A stretch of DNA of 64,000 nt from Variovorax sp. DXTD-1 (lineage in GTDB: Bacteria > Pseudomonadota > Gammaproteobacteria > Burkholderiales > Burkholderiaceae_C). How positions within the stretch are numbered: position 1 is the stretch's first letter; each line of letters starts with the position of its first letter. Under the pieces are notes generated by a model. The model was not told where the DNA came from. It was given only the letters and a program-made list of their open reading frames with translations, and did no database searches. The stretch lies in contig NZ_RWKH01000020.1 in NCBI RefSeq assembly GCF_003984625.1, positions 1 through 64,000 on the forward strand, written 5' to 3'. This document shows positions 43,982 through 52,552 of this stretch, piece by piece. Both the position numbers and the translations under genes were made by a program.

Positions 43982-46378
43982 ATGGACGACTCCCAACCTC
44001 CGCTCGATCTCCAGGGTCCCACCGACGGCGACACCACCCTCACCCTTGCCGACTACGCGCAAACCGCGTACCTCGAATACGCGCTCAGCGTGGTCAAGGG
44101 CCGCGCGCTGCCCGATGTGTCCGACGGCCAGAAGCCGGTGCAGCGGCGCATTCTCTATTCGATGTCGCGCATGGGCCTGGGCTTTGGCGGCACCAATGGC
44201 ACCGTGGGTGCCAAGCCCGTCAAGAGCGCGCGCGTGGTCGGCGACGTGCTCGGCCGTTTTCATCCGCACAGCGATCAGGCGGCGTACGACGCGCTGGTGC
44301 GCATGGCGCAAGACTTCTCGCAGCGCTATCCGCTGGTCGACGGCCAGGGCAACTTCGGCAGCCGTGACGGCGACGGCGCCGCGGCCATGCGCTACACCGA
44401 AGCGCGACTGGCCCGCATCACCAGCCTGCTGCTCGACGAGATCGACGAAGGCACGGTCGACTTCATTCCCAACTACGACGGCAGCACCGAAGAGCCGCGC
44501 CTGTTGCCCGCGCGCTTGCCCTTCACGCTGCTCAACGGCGCGAGCGGCATCGCAGTGGGCCTGGCCACCGAAATCCCGAGCCACAACCTGCGCGAGATTG
44601 CCGATGCCTGCGTGGCGCTGATCAAGTCGAACGGCAAGCTCAGCGAAGAAGAGTTGCTGCAGATCGTGCCCGGCCCCGACTACCCGGGCGGCGCGCAAAT
44701 CATCAGCGGCCCCGGCGACATTGCCGACGCCTACCGCACCGGCCGCGGCTCGCTCAAGGTGCGCGCGCGCTGGAAGATCGAAGACCTTGCGCGCGGCCAG
44801 TGGCAGCTGGTGGTCAACGAACTGCCGCCCGGCGTCAGCACGCAGAAGGTGCTCGAGGAAATCGAGGAAATCACCAACCCGAAGGTCAAGGCCGGCAAGA
44901 AGGCCCTGAGCGCCGAGCAGACGCAGCTCAAGGCCGCGATGCTGTCGGTGCTCGACGTGGTGCGCGACGAGTCGAGCAAGGACGCCGCCGTGCGCCTGGT
45001 GTTCGAGCCCAAGACGTCGCGCATCAGCCAGGAAGAATTCATCACCACGCTGCTCGCGCAGACCTCGCTCGAAACCTCGTCGCCGATCAACCTCACGATG
45101 GTGGGCATCGACGGCAAGCCGACGCAGAAGTCGCTGCGCCAGATGCTCAACGAGTGGATCGCGTTCCGCGAAATCACGGTCGAGAAGCGCTCGCGGCACC
45201 GGCTGAACAAGGTGCTCGAGCGCATTCACATCCTCGAAGGCCGGCAGCTGGTGCTGCTGAACATCGACGAGGTGATTGCGATCATCCGCGCGGCGGAAGA
45301 TCCGAAGGCCGCGCTCATTGCGCGTTTCAATCTCAGCGAGCGCCAGGCCGAAGACATTCTCGAAATTCGCCTGCGCCAGCTTGCGCGGCTCGAAGCCATC
45401 AAGATCGAGCAAGAGCTGAAGGGCCTGCGCGAGGAGCAGAAAAAGCTCGAAGACATCCTGGGCAGCCCCGCGGCCCTGCGCCGCCTGCTGGTGAAGGAAA
45501 TCGAAGCCGACGCCAAGACCTTCGAAGACTCGCGCCGTACGCTGATCCAGGCCGAGAAGCGAGCCGTAGCTGAAGTGAAAGTGGTCGACGAACCCGTCAC
45601 CGTCATCGTTTCGCAAAAGGGCTGGGTCCGCGCACAGAAGGGCTGGGCCAGCGAGAAGGCCGCGGGCAACGGTTCGGCCGCGCCTGAATACAGCTTCAAG
45701 TCCGGCGACGCACTTTACGGCGCCTTCGAGTGCCGCAGTGTCGACACGCTGCTGGTCTTCGGCAGCGCCAAGGACAAGACGGTGCGCGTGTACACCGTGC
45801 CCGTGGCCTCGCTGCCCGGCGCGCGCGGCGATGGCCAGCCCGTGACCACTCTCATCGAACTCGATGCCGGCACGCATGTCACGCATTTCTTCGCAGGCCC
45901 GGTGGGCGCGAGCGTGCTGCTGGCCAACACCGGCGGCTACGGCTTCATCGCCACGGTTGAAAACATGATGTCGCGCCAGCGCGGCGGCAAGGCCTTCATC
46001 GACGTGGGCGAGGGCGAGCAGCTCTGCCGTCCCTCTCTTGTGGGCGGTGCGAGCGGCGCCGAGCCGATGCCCGCCGCCACGCACGTGGCCTGCGCCTCCA
46101 CCGGCGGCCGCATCCTGACCTTCGATATCGCCGAGCTCAAGAGCCTGCCCAAGGGTGGCCGCGGTTTGACGTTGATCGACCTCGACGCGAAGGACACGCT
46201 CGCGGGCGCCGCCGCCTACACGCGCAGCGTGAAGATCGAAGGCATCGGCCGCGGCGGCAAGGAGCGCGACGAAACCCTGGAGATCCGCACGCTCAACAAC
46301 GCGCGCGGCAGCCGCGCGCGCAAGGGCAAGGCGGCCGACCTCGGCTTCAAGCCGACGAGCATCGTGCGGGTTCTGTGA
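43982..46378 (+). CDS. parC: DNA topoisomerase IV subunit A
   Basis: 798 residues; cleaving and rejoining subunit. The active Tyr is Tyr138 in A-A-M-R-Y-T-E-A-R-L. The quinolone pocket reads R-F-H-P-H-S-D-Q99-A-A-Y-D, with Gln where E. coli ParC has Ser80. The coiled-coil gate (R-H-R-L-N-K-V-L-E-R-I-H-I-L-E-G) and a degenerate C-terminal beta-pinwheel follow. The stop overlaps the start of a 63-residue protein gene. Confidence 0.96.
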   Translation: MDDSQPPLDLQGPTDGDTTLTLADYAQTAYLEYALSVVKGRALPDVSDGQKPVQRRILYSMSRMGLGFGGTNGTVGAKPVKSARVVGDVLGRFHPHSDQAAYDALVRMAQDFSQRYPLVDGQGNFGSRDGDGAAAMRYTEARLARITSLLLDEIDEGTVDFIPNYDGSTEEPRLLPARLPFTLLNGASGIAVGLATEIPSHNLREIADACVALIKSNGKLSEEELLQIVPGPDYPGGAQIISGPGDIADAYRTGRGSLKVRARWKIEDLARGQWQLVVNELPPGVSTQKVLEEIEEITNPKVKAGKKALSAEQTQLKAAMLSVLDVVRDESSKDAAVRLVFEPKTSRISQEEFITTLLAQTSLETSSPINLTMVGIDGKPTQKSLRQMLNEWIAFREITVEKRSRHRLNKVLERIHILEGRQLVLLNIDEVIAIIRAAEDPKAALIARFNLSERQAEDILEIRLRQLARLEAIKIEQELKGLREEQKKLEDILGSPAALRRLLVKEIEADAKTFEDSRRTLIQAEKRAVAEVKVVDEPVTVIVSQKGWVRAQKGWASEKAAGNGSAAPEYSFKSGDALYGAFECRSVDTLLVFGSAKDKTVRVYTVPVASLPGARGDGQPVTTLIELDAGTHVTHFFAGPVGASVLLANTGGYGFIATVENMMSRQRGGKAFIDVGEGEQLCRPSLVGGASGAEPMPAATHVACASTGGRILTFDIAELKSLPKGGRGLTLIDLDAKDTLAGAAAYTRSVKIEGIGRGGKERDETLEIRTLNNARGSRARKGKAADLGFKPTSIVRVL

Positions 46379-46569
46379 TGGGCGGCATCGACATCAGCAC
46401 CATCGGCCTCGCGATCGCGGTGGTCACGGGCCTTGGCAGCTTCTGGTTCGGCCGCCACATGCGCCTGAAGCGCGGGGCCAAGAAGCGGGAGAAAGAGCGC
46501 ATGGCGGCGCAGGCCAACGAAACCCGGCAGCAGCGCCGGGCGCGGGAGCGCCGCGAGAGCGGCAAGTAG
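46378..46569 (+). CDS. small single-pass membrane protein, 63 residues
   Basis: ATG 46378 overlaps the parC stop (TGATG). A hydrophobic segment (I-G-L-A-I-A-V-V-T-G-L-G-S-F-W-F-G) is followed by a strongly basic tail of Arg, Lys, Gln and Glu (K-R-G-A-K-K-R-E-K-E-R, Q-Q-R-R-A-R-E-R-R). The tail could bind nucleic acid or acidic lipid. Translational coupling to parC and the membrane-plus-basic-tail form are suggestive, but no function is known. Confidence 0.65.
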   Translation: MGGIDISTIGLAIAVVTGLGSFWFGRHMRLKRGAKKREKERMAAQANETRQQRRARERRESGK

Positions 46570-46572
46570 GCG

Positions 46573-46600
46573 AAAAAAAGGCCCGCGCGCGGCGGGCCTG
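46573..46600. terminator. bidirectional intrinsic terminator
   Basis: AGGCCCGC and GCGGGCCT arms with a short GC loop. The A7 run on the left gives a T run for the minus-strand porin transcript; on the plus strand the T run is missing. Confidence 0.7.
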
Positions 46601-46651
46601 AAAAGGATCGGTTGCGAGACCCTTGGAGAAATCCTTGGACTGCTGCCGGGG

Positions 46652-47860
46652 TCAGAACGTGTGGCGGATGCCGAACTCGTAGCCGGTCGACGTCTTGGGA
46701 CGCAGCGCCACGGCATTGAACGCCGAGGCGTACGACGGGCCGGCGCCGACCGTGAGGTTCGCGCCGTTCTTGTTGGACACGCGTGCAATCGTTCCGTAGA
46801 GCGCGGTGCGCTTCGACAGGTTGTGCACGTAGCCCAGCGCTAGCTTGTTCGCCTTCGGATCGGCGACCGGCGCGCCGAAGAGCTGCTGGCGGTTGAAGTC
46901 GTACTTGACGCGCGAATACGACGCGCGGATCACGCCCGGGCCGACCGGCACGGTCACCCCCAGCAGGTAGCCCGTCAGGTCCAGGTCCGGCGTTTGCGTG
47001 AAGATGTTCAGCGCATCACGCTCGTCCCTGGAGCGCGAGACGATACCGAACACCTTGACCACGCCGAAGTCGTAGGTCGAGCCGAGATTGAAGGTGCTGA
47101 TCTTTCCCGGCCGCGCCACGGCGGCAGCGCCCGTGCCGGTGGTGAAGGTCGTGTCGTTCTGCGCATAGCTGGCCGAGATGTCGAACGGCCCGTTGGCGTA
47201 GCCGATGCGGCCGCCGATGTGGCGTCCGGCGCTCGAGCGGTCGGCGCCGGCCAGGGTATCCGGCGACGTGCGCGTGCGCTCGTGCAGCGCGTACTCCACA
47301 CTGCCGTAGAAGCCACCCAGCTTGGGGGGCAGGAAATACTGCACCATGTTGCTGCTGCGCTTGTAGCCCGAGTTGGAGCCGAAGCCGGTGCCGCTCACGC
47401 TGGTCTCGTTGGCATCGATGATGAGCGAGCCGCCGATGCCGGTGTCGCCGAACGGGTCGTACTGCTCTTCGGTGTACACGGTGGCGGTCTTGTCGCGGCC
47501 CAGGCGGACCTCGCCGAAAGCGCCCGACAGGCTGACGGTGGAGCGGCGCGTGAACGCCGAGACGCCGGTGGCGCCGTCGTCGTTGGTGATCGGCGCCTCG
47601 AGCCAGAAGCCGGCCGCGAGACCGCCGCCGAGATCCTCCACGCCGCGAAAGCCGAGGCGGCTGGAGCTCAGGCCCGAATTGGCCAGCTCGGTGCGACTGG
47701 CCTTGACGGCATAGACGGGGCCGAAGGCGGTGGCCGACTCGCTCTTGTTCGAGACGCTGCGCACGGCGGCATCGACGACGCCGAACAGGGTTACGGTGGA
47801 CTGCGCCGACGCTGCGCCGCAGGCAGCCAGCGCGGCCAGGACGACCAGGGATTTCTTCAT
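46652..47860 (-). CDS. Gram-negative porin, Omp32/Bordetella-type
   Basis: 402 residues. The signal is M-K-K-S-L-V-V-L-A-A-L-A-A-C-G-A-A-S-A. The mature protein begins Q-S-T-V-T-L-F-G-V-V-D-A-A, the classic start of betaproteobacterial 16-strand porins, and ends in G-Y-E-F-G-I-R-H-T-F with the terminal Phe needed for outer-membrane assembly. S-S-R-L-G-F-R-G-V-E-D-L-G-G-G-L is another family mark. It forms a trimeric, often anion-selective channel. GGAGTG precedes the ATG. The gene stands alone. Confidence 0.94.
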   Translation of the reverse strand: MKKSLVVLAALAACGAASAQSTVTLFGVVDAAVRSVSNKSESATAFGPVYAVKASRTELANSGLSSSRLGFRGVEDLGGGLAAGFWLEAPITNDDGATGVSAFTRRSTVSLSGAFGEVRLGRDKTATVYTEEQYDPFGDTGIGGSLIIDANETSVSGTGFGSNSGYKRSSNMVQYFLPPKLGGFYGSVEYALHERTRTSPDTLAGADRSSAGRHIGGRIGYANGPFDISASYAQNDTTFTTGTGAAAVARPGKISTFNLGSTYDFGVVKVFGIVSRSRDERDALNIFTQTPDLDLTGYLLGVTVPVGPGVIRASYSRVKYDFNRQQLFGAPVADPKANKLALGYVHNLSKRTALYGTIARVSNKNGANLTVGAGPSYASAFNAVALRPKTSTGYEFGIRHTF

Positions 47861-48057
47861 TCGTATCACTCCATGATGGGGAATCGCCGCTCCGATCAGA
47901 GCCGGCGCTGAGCGCCTCGGGCCTTGAGGCCCCGAGACAGTCATGGAGTGTTGGCGTGAAACAAGTCAGCCTGATTGCAAACGAAAGTTACCCTTCGAGG
48001 TCGACGGCCGTCATGACCATGCCGCGGGAACGGGGTAATGCGAGTCCGGCGACGGCG

Positions 48058-49188
48058 CTAGTGCAGCCCCTGCCACCAGCGCTTGTTGGTCCGCGCCTGT
48101 CCCACCGTGACCACTTCGCCGATGACCGGCGTGGCCAGCTCGATCTTCTTTGCCGCCGCCAGGTCCGCGATACGCTCCAGCGGGTCGTGCCAGGTGTGGA
48201 AGGCAAGGTCGAAAGTGCTGTTGTGCACCGAGAAGAGAACCTTGCCGCGCAGATCCTCGAAGGCCTGCACGCTCTGCTCGGGCGTCATGTGCACCGCGGG
48301 CCAGTAGGCGTCGTAGGCGCCGTTTTCCATCAGCGCCAGGTCGAAGCCGCCGAAGCGTTCGCCGATCTGCTTGAAGCCCGGAAAGTAGCCCGAGTCGCCG
48401 CTGTAGAAGATGCGCTGGTCGCCGCTTTGCACCACCCATGAGGCCCACAGCGTGCGGTCGCGGTCGGTCAGCGTGCGGCCCGAGAAGTGCTGCGCGGGCG
48501 TGGCGGTGAGCTTCACGCCGTTGTTTTCGCCGCCTTGCCACCAGTCGAGCTCCGTCACGCGATCGGCCGGCACGCCCATGGCCAGCAGGCGCGCGCGCAC
48601 GCCCAGCGGCACGAAGTAGCGCTGCACACGCTGTGCAAGGTACTCGATGGTCGCCACGTCGAGATGGTCGTAGTGGTCGTGCGAAAGAATCAGCCCTTCA
48701 ATGGGCGGCAACTGCTCTAGCCTGAGAGGCGGCTTGTGGAAGCGCTTGGGCCCGGCGAAGCTGAACGGCGAGGCCCGTTCGCTGAACACCGGGTCGATCA
48801 GCCAGTACTTGCCCTGCAGCTTGAGCAGGTGCGACGAATGCCCGAGCCGCACCACATGGTTGGCCTTCGGGTCGAGCGCCTCCAGGTCGGCGGTGCTCAG
48901 CATCTGCACGGGAATGGGATCGACCGGCACGGTGTCGACCTTGCTGCCCACGATGAAGCGCGACCAGATCCGCCAGGCGCTGGCGGAAGGCAGGACTTCC
49001 GGGTTCGGCAGATTCTGGAAGCCGCAGCCCTTGAACTGCGGCGATGCGTCGTAGCGTGCCTCGCACCCGCTGCTGCTCACGCAGCCCGCGACCAGCGCGC
49101 AGCTGGCCGCGAAGAGCGAGGTGCCGTAGCGGCGAAAGCGGCTCAAGCGTTGTTTCAGAAAGAGCAGGGGGCGGGCAACGTCGTTCAT
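48058..49188 (-). CDS. MBL-fold hydrolase lipoprotein, NAPE-PLD/RomA-like
   Basis: 376 residues. After an N-terminal basic stretch comes a lipoprotein signal (L-F-A-A-S-C-A-L-V-A-G-C). The metallo-beta-lactamase fold has L-G-H-S-S-H-L-L, L-S-H-D-H-Y-D-H-L-D, T-P-A-Q-H-F-S-G-R, Y-S-G-D-S-G-Y and a late His in S-V-H-N-S-T-F-D. This is the NAPE-phospholipase D / RomA outer-membrane-linked group. It probably hydrolyses a lipid-like phosphodiester in the periplasm. The exact substrate is unknown. Confidence 0.87.
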   Translation of the reverse strand: MNDVARPLLFLKQRLSRFRRYGTSLFAASCALVAGCVSSSGCEARYDASPQFKGCGFQNLPNPEVLPSASAWRIWSRFIVGSKVDTVPVDPIPVQMLSTADLEALDPKANHVVRLGHSSHLLKLQGKYWLIDPVFSERASPFSFAGPKRFHKPPLRLEQLPPIEGLILSHDHYDHLDVATIEYLAQRVQRYFVPLGVRARLLAMGVPADRVTELDWWQGGENNGVKLTATPAQHFSGRTLTDRDRTLWASWVVQSGDQRIFYSGDSGYFPGFKQIGERFGGFDLALMENGAYDAYWPAVHMTPEQSVQAFEDLRGKVLFSVHNSTFDLAFHTWHDPLERIADLAAAKKIELATPVIGEVVTVGQARTNKRWWQGLH

Positions 49189-49384
49189 GGATGCGGGTTT
49201 GGGGTGTTGGCGGCGCGAGCTTAGCCGCGGCTTCGTTGCCAATGGTTTCAACGGCAGAAACATTCGGTGCAAAGGGGCATTGCGCGCCGGTTGTCGTATG
49301 CCATGCGTTCTATGGCCGGTAGCGGCGGCGCGCGGCACACTGAAAAGCGCCGAACCCTGCGGGCTTTGAAGGGCGACATCCACC

Positions 49385-50977
49385 ATGAGCAGCAATCGCT
49401 ACCCCATCATCTACGTGCGCGGCTACGCCATGACGGAAGCCGAGCGCGACGACACGGCGGCCGACCCGTTCTGCGGCTTCAATGTGGGCTCCACGGTGTA
49501 CCGCGCCACCGTCAAGAAGGACGCACCGGCACAGAAATTCGTATTCGAATCTCCGGTGGTGCGGCTCCTGGCGGACTTTCAATACCAGAGCGTCTACCAG
49601 AACGGCCTGGACATCCTGGACAACGACTGGAAACCTTCGCCCGACGAAACCGGCAAGGACGTGGACGGCATTCCGGCCGCGTCCGTCGTGATCTACCGCT
49701 ACTACGACAGCGGCTCCGAACTGCTCGGCGACGGCAAGTCGCGCGACGTGAAGATCTATGCGCAGGGCCTGAGCAAGCTGATCCTGCGCGTGCGCGACCT
49801 GGTCGCGCTGCGCGAGGGCGCCGCTTTTTCACCGGCGGACTTTCGCTGCTACCTGGTGGCGCATTCGATGGGCGGACTGGTCGTGAGGGCCTTCCTGCAG
49901 AACCCCACGCTCGGGGACGCGGCGGCGCGCGCCTGTGTCGACAAGGTGTTCACTTATGCCACGCCGCACAACGGCATCGACCTGGGCGGCGTCAACGTGC
50001 CGGGCTGGCTCACGGCGAACGAGATGAACACCTTCAACCGCGAGAAGATGTCGGAGTTCCTCGACACGGCGCCGGTCGACGGTCGCATGGACTACCTGCC
50101 CGCAGCGGCCTTTCCGGCGGAGCGCTTCTTTTGCATGGTGGGCTCCAACCGCGGCGACTACGAAGCGGCCAAGGGCCTGTCGCGCATGTTCGCGGGCCAC
50201 GGCAGCGACGGGCTGGTGCGCATCGAGAACGCCTCGCTCTGGTCCATCGACGAGGCAAAGCGCAGCAAGCCCGTGGCCACCGCCTACGCCTTTCGGTCGC
50301 ACTCAGGCTACTTCGGCATCGTCAATTCCGAGGAGGCGTACCAAAACCTGGTGCGCTTCTTGTTCGGCGACGTGCGCGTCGATCTCTGGTTCGACGTGGA
50401 AGGCGTGACTCTTCCGCCCGACCTGCCCAAGGACGCCGATGTCGATGCGCTCTACCAAGTCGAGTTGCTCGCCGCTCCGCGCGGCAAGCGCTGGTACCTG
50501 AGCCGGCGCGTGGCCGAAGAAGATTCACCCGCCTGCCGCACGCACAAGGAACTCACCGACCCGGCCAGGCCCGAGCGCCGCTCGATCTACCTGTCGACCG
50601 TGTTCCTGGCCAACAAGGCGCGCGTGAAGCAGGACCGGCCGACGCTGGCCTACGCCATGACGCTCGGCGTGCGCGTACCCGACTACCAGGTCAACAAGAA
50701 GTTCTGGCTCGACGGGCACTACGAGGGCAGTTCGCTGTTCCGCGACACGCTGGTCATCGAGCTTTCCCCGCCCCAGGCGGACGATCCGGCGCAGAACTGG
50801 AACATCAAATACGGTTGGCAGACCGACACCGCGGGCAAGGCCTCGCTGCCGATGAGCTCGACGCAGCTGGCCAATGGCAAGCAGCAGTGCATCGTGCCGC
50901 TTTCGAGCCTGGGCGCGGCAGCGGCGGCACCGGGCATCAGCGGCAAGGTGCGGCTCGAAGTCAGCGCCTGGAACTGA
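49385..50977 (+). CDS. lipase/esterase-like alpha/beta hydrolase, 530 residues
   Basis: The N-terminal 350 residues look like a lipase-class alpha/beta hydrolase: Y-P-I-I-Y-V-R-G-Y at the first strand, the nucleophile elbow V-A-H-S-M-G-G-L-V-V-R at about residue 160, and F-T-Y-A-T-P-H-N-G-I-D after it. There is no signal peptide. A separate beta-rich domain of about 170 residues follows (from V-R-V-D-L-W-F-D-V-E-G-V) that I do not recognise. The form could be an intracellular esterase or a secretion-system lipase effector. No secretion genes are nearby. Confidence 0.75.
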   Translation: MSSNRYPIIYVRGYAMTEAERDDTAADPFCGFNVGSTVYRATVKKDAPAQKFVFESPVVRLLADFQYQSVYQNGLDILDNDWKPSPDETGKDVDGIPAASVVIYRYYDSGSELLGDGKSRDVKIYAQGLSKLILRVRDLVALREGAAFSPADFRCYLVAHSMGGLVVRAFLQNPTLGDAAARACVDKVFTYATPHNGIDLGGVNVPGWLTANEMNTFNREKMSEFLDTAPVDGRMDYLPAAAFPAERFFCMVGSNRGDYEAAKGLSRMFAGHGSDGLVRIENASLWSIDEAKRSKPVATAYAFRSHSGYFGIVNSEEAYQNLVRFLFGDVRVDLWFDVEGVTLPPDLPKDADVDALYQVELLAAPRGKRWYLSRRVAEEDSPACRTHKELTDPARPERRSIYLSTVFLANKARVKQDRPTLAYAMTLGVRVPDYQVNKKFWLDGHYEGSSLFRDTLVIELSPPQADDPAQNWNIKYGWQTDTAGKASLPMSSTQLANGKQQCIVPLSSLGAAAAAPGISGKVRLEVSAWN

Positions 50978-51043
50978 GACGGCCGCGCGGGTGGCGGGGG
51001 CATACTCGGGGCGGCCCCGAGTCCTTGCCTGCTTTCCACTTCC

Positions 51044-51580
51044 ATGAAAACTGCCGTTCTCGTCATCGACATGCAACGCGGCCTCTGCGACGACCCGCCG
51101 CGCCCCCACGAAGCCGAACAGGTGATCCACCGCATCAACGCGCTGACCGAGCGCGCACGCGCGGCCGGCGTGCCGGTGGCCTTCATCCAGCACGAGAACA
51201 CCATCGACCTGGAGTTCGACTCCGAGCGGTGGCAACTTGCCGATGCGTTGCACGTGGATGCGAGCGACACGAAGATCCGCAAGAACACGGCCGACTCGTT
51301 CCTGCGCACGCCGCTCGAAGCGTGGCTCACGGGCCATGCGGTGCAGCGCGTGGTGATCTGCGGCTATTCGTCGGAGTTCTGCGTGGACACCGCCGTGCGG
51401 CGCGGCGCCGCGCTGGGCTACGAGGTCATGCTCGCGGCCGATGCGCACACCTCGCACGACAAGCCGCATGCCACGGGCGCCTTCATTCGCGCACACCACA
51501 ACGCCACGCTGTCGGACATCACGAGCTTTGATGTGCCGATCCGCGCGGTGGCCAGCGCGCAGATCGCGTTCGGCGACTGA
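51044..51580 (+). CDS. isochorismatase-like cysteine hydrolase
   Basis: 178 residues. The catalytic Asp is in V-L-V-I-D-M-Q-R-G-L, the Lys follows in D-T-K-I-R-K, and the nucleophile is Cys in S-S-E-F-C-V-D-T-A-V-R. The family includes nicotinamidases and N-carbamoyl hydrolases. The H-x-D-x-H zinc set of nicotinamidase is not evident, so a hydrolase of another small amide is more likely. It lies 66 bases after the 530-residue hydrolase gene and converges with the phosphoesterase gene. Confidence 0.88.
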   Translation: MKTAVLVIDMQRGLCDDPPRPHEAEQVIHRINALTERARAAGVPVAFIQHENTIDLEFDSERWQLADALHVDASDTKIRKNTADSFLRTPLEAWLTGHAVQRVVICGYSSEFCVDTAVRRGAALGYEVMLAADAHTSHDKPHATGAFIRAHHNATLSDITSFDVPIRAVASAQIAFGD

Positions 51581-51590
51581 CTCCTGGGCG

Positions 51591-52328
51591 CTAGGACATG
51601 CGCCCGGTGGCAAGGGCGTGCGCCCAGTCCGGCCGCCCGTTCTTCAGCGCCAGCGCCGCCATGGCCGTGTGGTCGTAAGGCACCGCAATCAGCCGGGAGG
51701 ACCATCCGCTTTCTTGCCGCTCCACGATGGCATAGCGCGCATTCGGCGAGCCGGTTTCCACGGCGTGCGGGTACGGATGAATGTCGTCGTAAGCCGGCAG
51801 GCCCACGCTGCCCGGATTGACGATCAACTGCCCGCTGGATGCATGCGCCACGCGCGGCACATGTGTATGCCCGCAGGCAACAAGCTGCGCATCGACCTGG
51901 CCGAGGCGCGCGTCGATTTCCGCCTGGGCAGCAGCGCGGAACACCGTGGGCTCCACGGTCTCCAGAAAGTATTCGAGGTCGCTGGAAGGCGTGCCGTGGC
52001 AGAGCAGGATTTCCGGATTGAAGCGCAGGCTGTGCCCGAGCGACGCGATCCATTCGAACTCCTTCGCGCTGAGCCGCGCATGCGCGAACGCATCGGAGGG
52101 GCCGCGTTTTTCCGAAGGCCTTGTGAGCAGCTGGCGTTCATGGTTGCCCGCAAGATGAATCCAGTCTTGCGCCATCAGGAACTGCGCGGTTTCCAGCGGC
52201 ATCAGCGGGCCGGAGAGGCTGTCGCCCAGGTTGGCGATGACATCTGCGCCGCGGCGGGCAATGTCTTCGATCACGGCTTCGAGTGCGGGGAGGTTTCCGT
52301 GGATGTCGGAGACGAGGGCTATGCGCAT
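51591..52328 (-). CDS. metallophosphoesterase, YfcE/MJ0936-like
   Basis: 245 residues. All calcineurin-type metal motifs are seen: S-D-I-H-G-N near the start, G-D-S-L-S-G-P, G-N-H-E-R, C-H-G-T-P and G-H-T-H-V-P. N-P-G-S-V-G-L-P follows, as in the MJ0936/YfcE phosphodiesterase group. A cyclic-nucleotide or general phosphodiester substrate is likely. The start is at M-R-I-A-L-V-S, which opens the fold directly. Confidence 0.9.
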   Translation of the reverse strand: MRIALVSDIHGNLPALEAVIEDIARRGADVIANLGDSLSGPLMPLETAQFLMAQDWIHLAGNHERQLLTRPSEKRGPSDAFAHARLSAKEFEWIASLGHSLRFNPEILLCHGTPSSDLEYFLETVEPTVFRAAAQAEIDARLGQVDAQLVACGHTHVPRVAHASSGQLIVNPGSVGLPAYDDIHPYPHAVETGSPNARYAIVERQESGWSSRLIAVPYDHTAMAALALKNGRPDWAHALATGRMS

Positions 52329-52395
52329 TTGATAGGGCTTTTTCGGGGGCGGGGCGATCTTAGTCCTGGGGTGCGGTTTGGGCTTTTTCCAGGGC

Positions 52396-52543
52396 GCGTG
52401 CAAAGGCCACCGGGTACTCCCCTCCGCGAATGTCCCCCGGCTTCGCCTCCTCCTTTATTTCGCTGCGCGGAGCACCCGATGCCCTGTGCACTGGGGCACG
52501 CTGCTGGTGCTTCGCTGATCAACGACCGCCCTGAACAACGCAC
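52396..52543. repeat. structured intergenic element, probable dispersed repeat
   Basis: This lies in the 224-base gap between the phosphoesterase and CorA-like genes. It has long inverted arms CGGGTACTCC (52411-52420) and GGAGCACCCG (52469-52478) and a hairpin TGCCC...GGGCA around TGTGCAC (52480-52498). I recall similar sequence from Variovorax intergenic regions. Only one copy is in this window, so repetition is inferred. Confidence 0.45.
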
Positions 52544-52552
52544 ACGCGAAAA

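Noticed and set aside
43922..46084. Long minus-strand open frame opposite parC
   Set aside because: It mirrors parC codons, has no ribosome site and no protein-like motif. In sequence this GC-rich the antisense frame of real genes often stays open.
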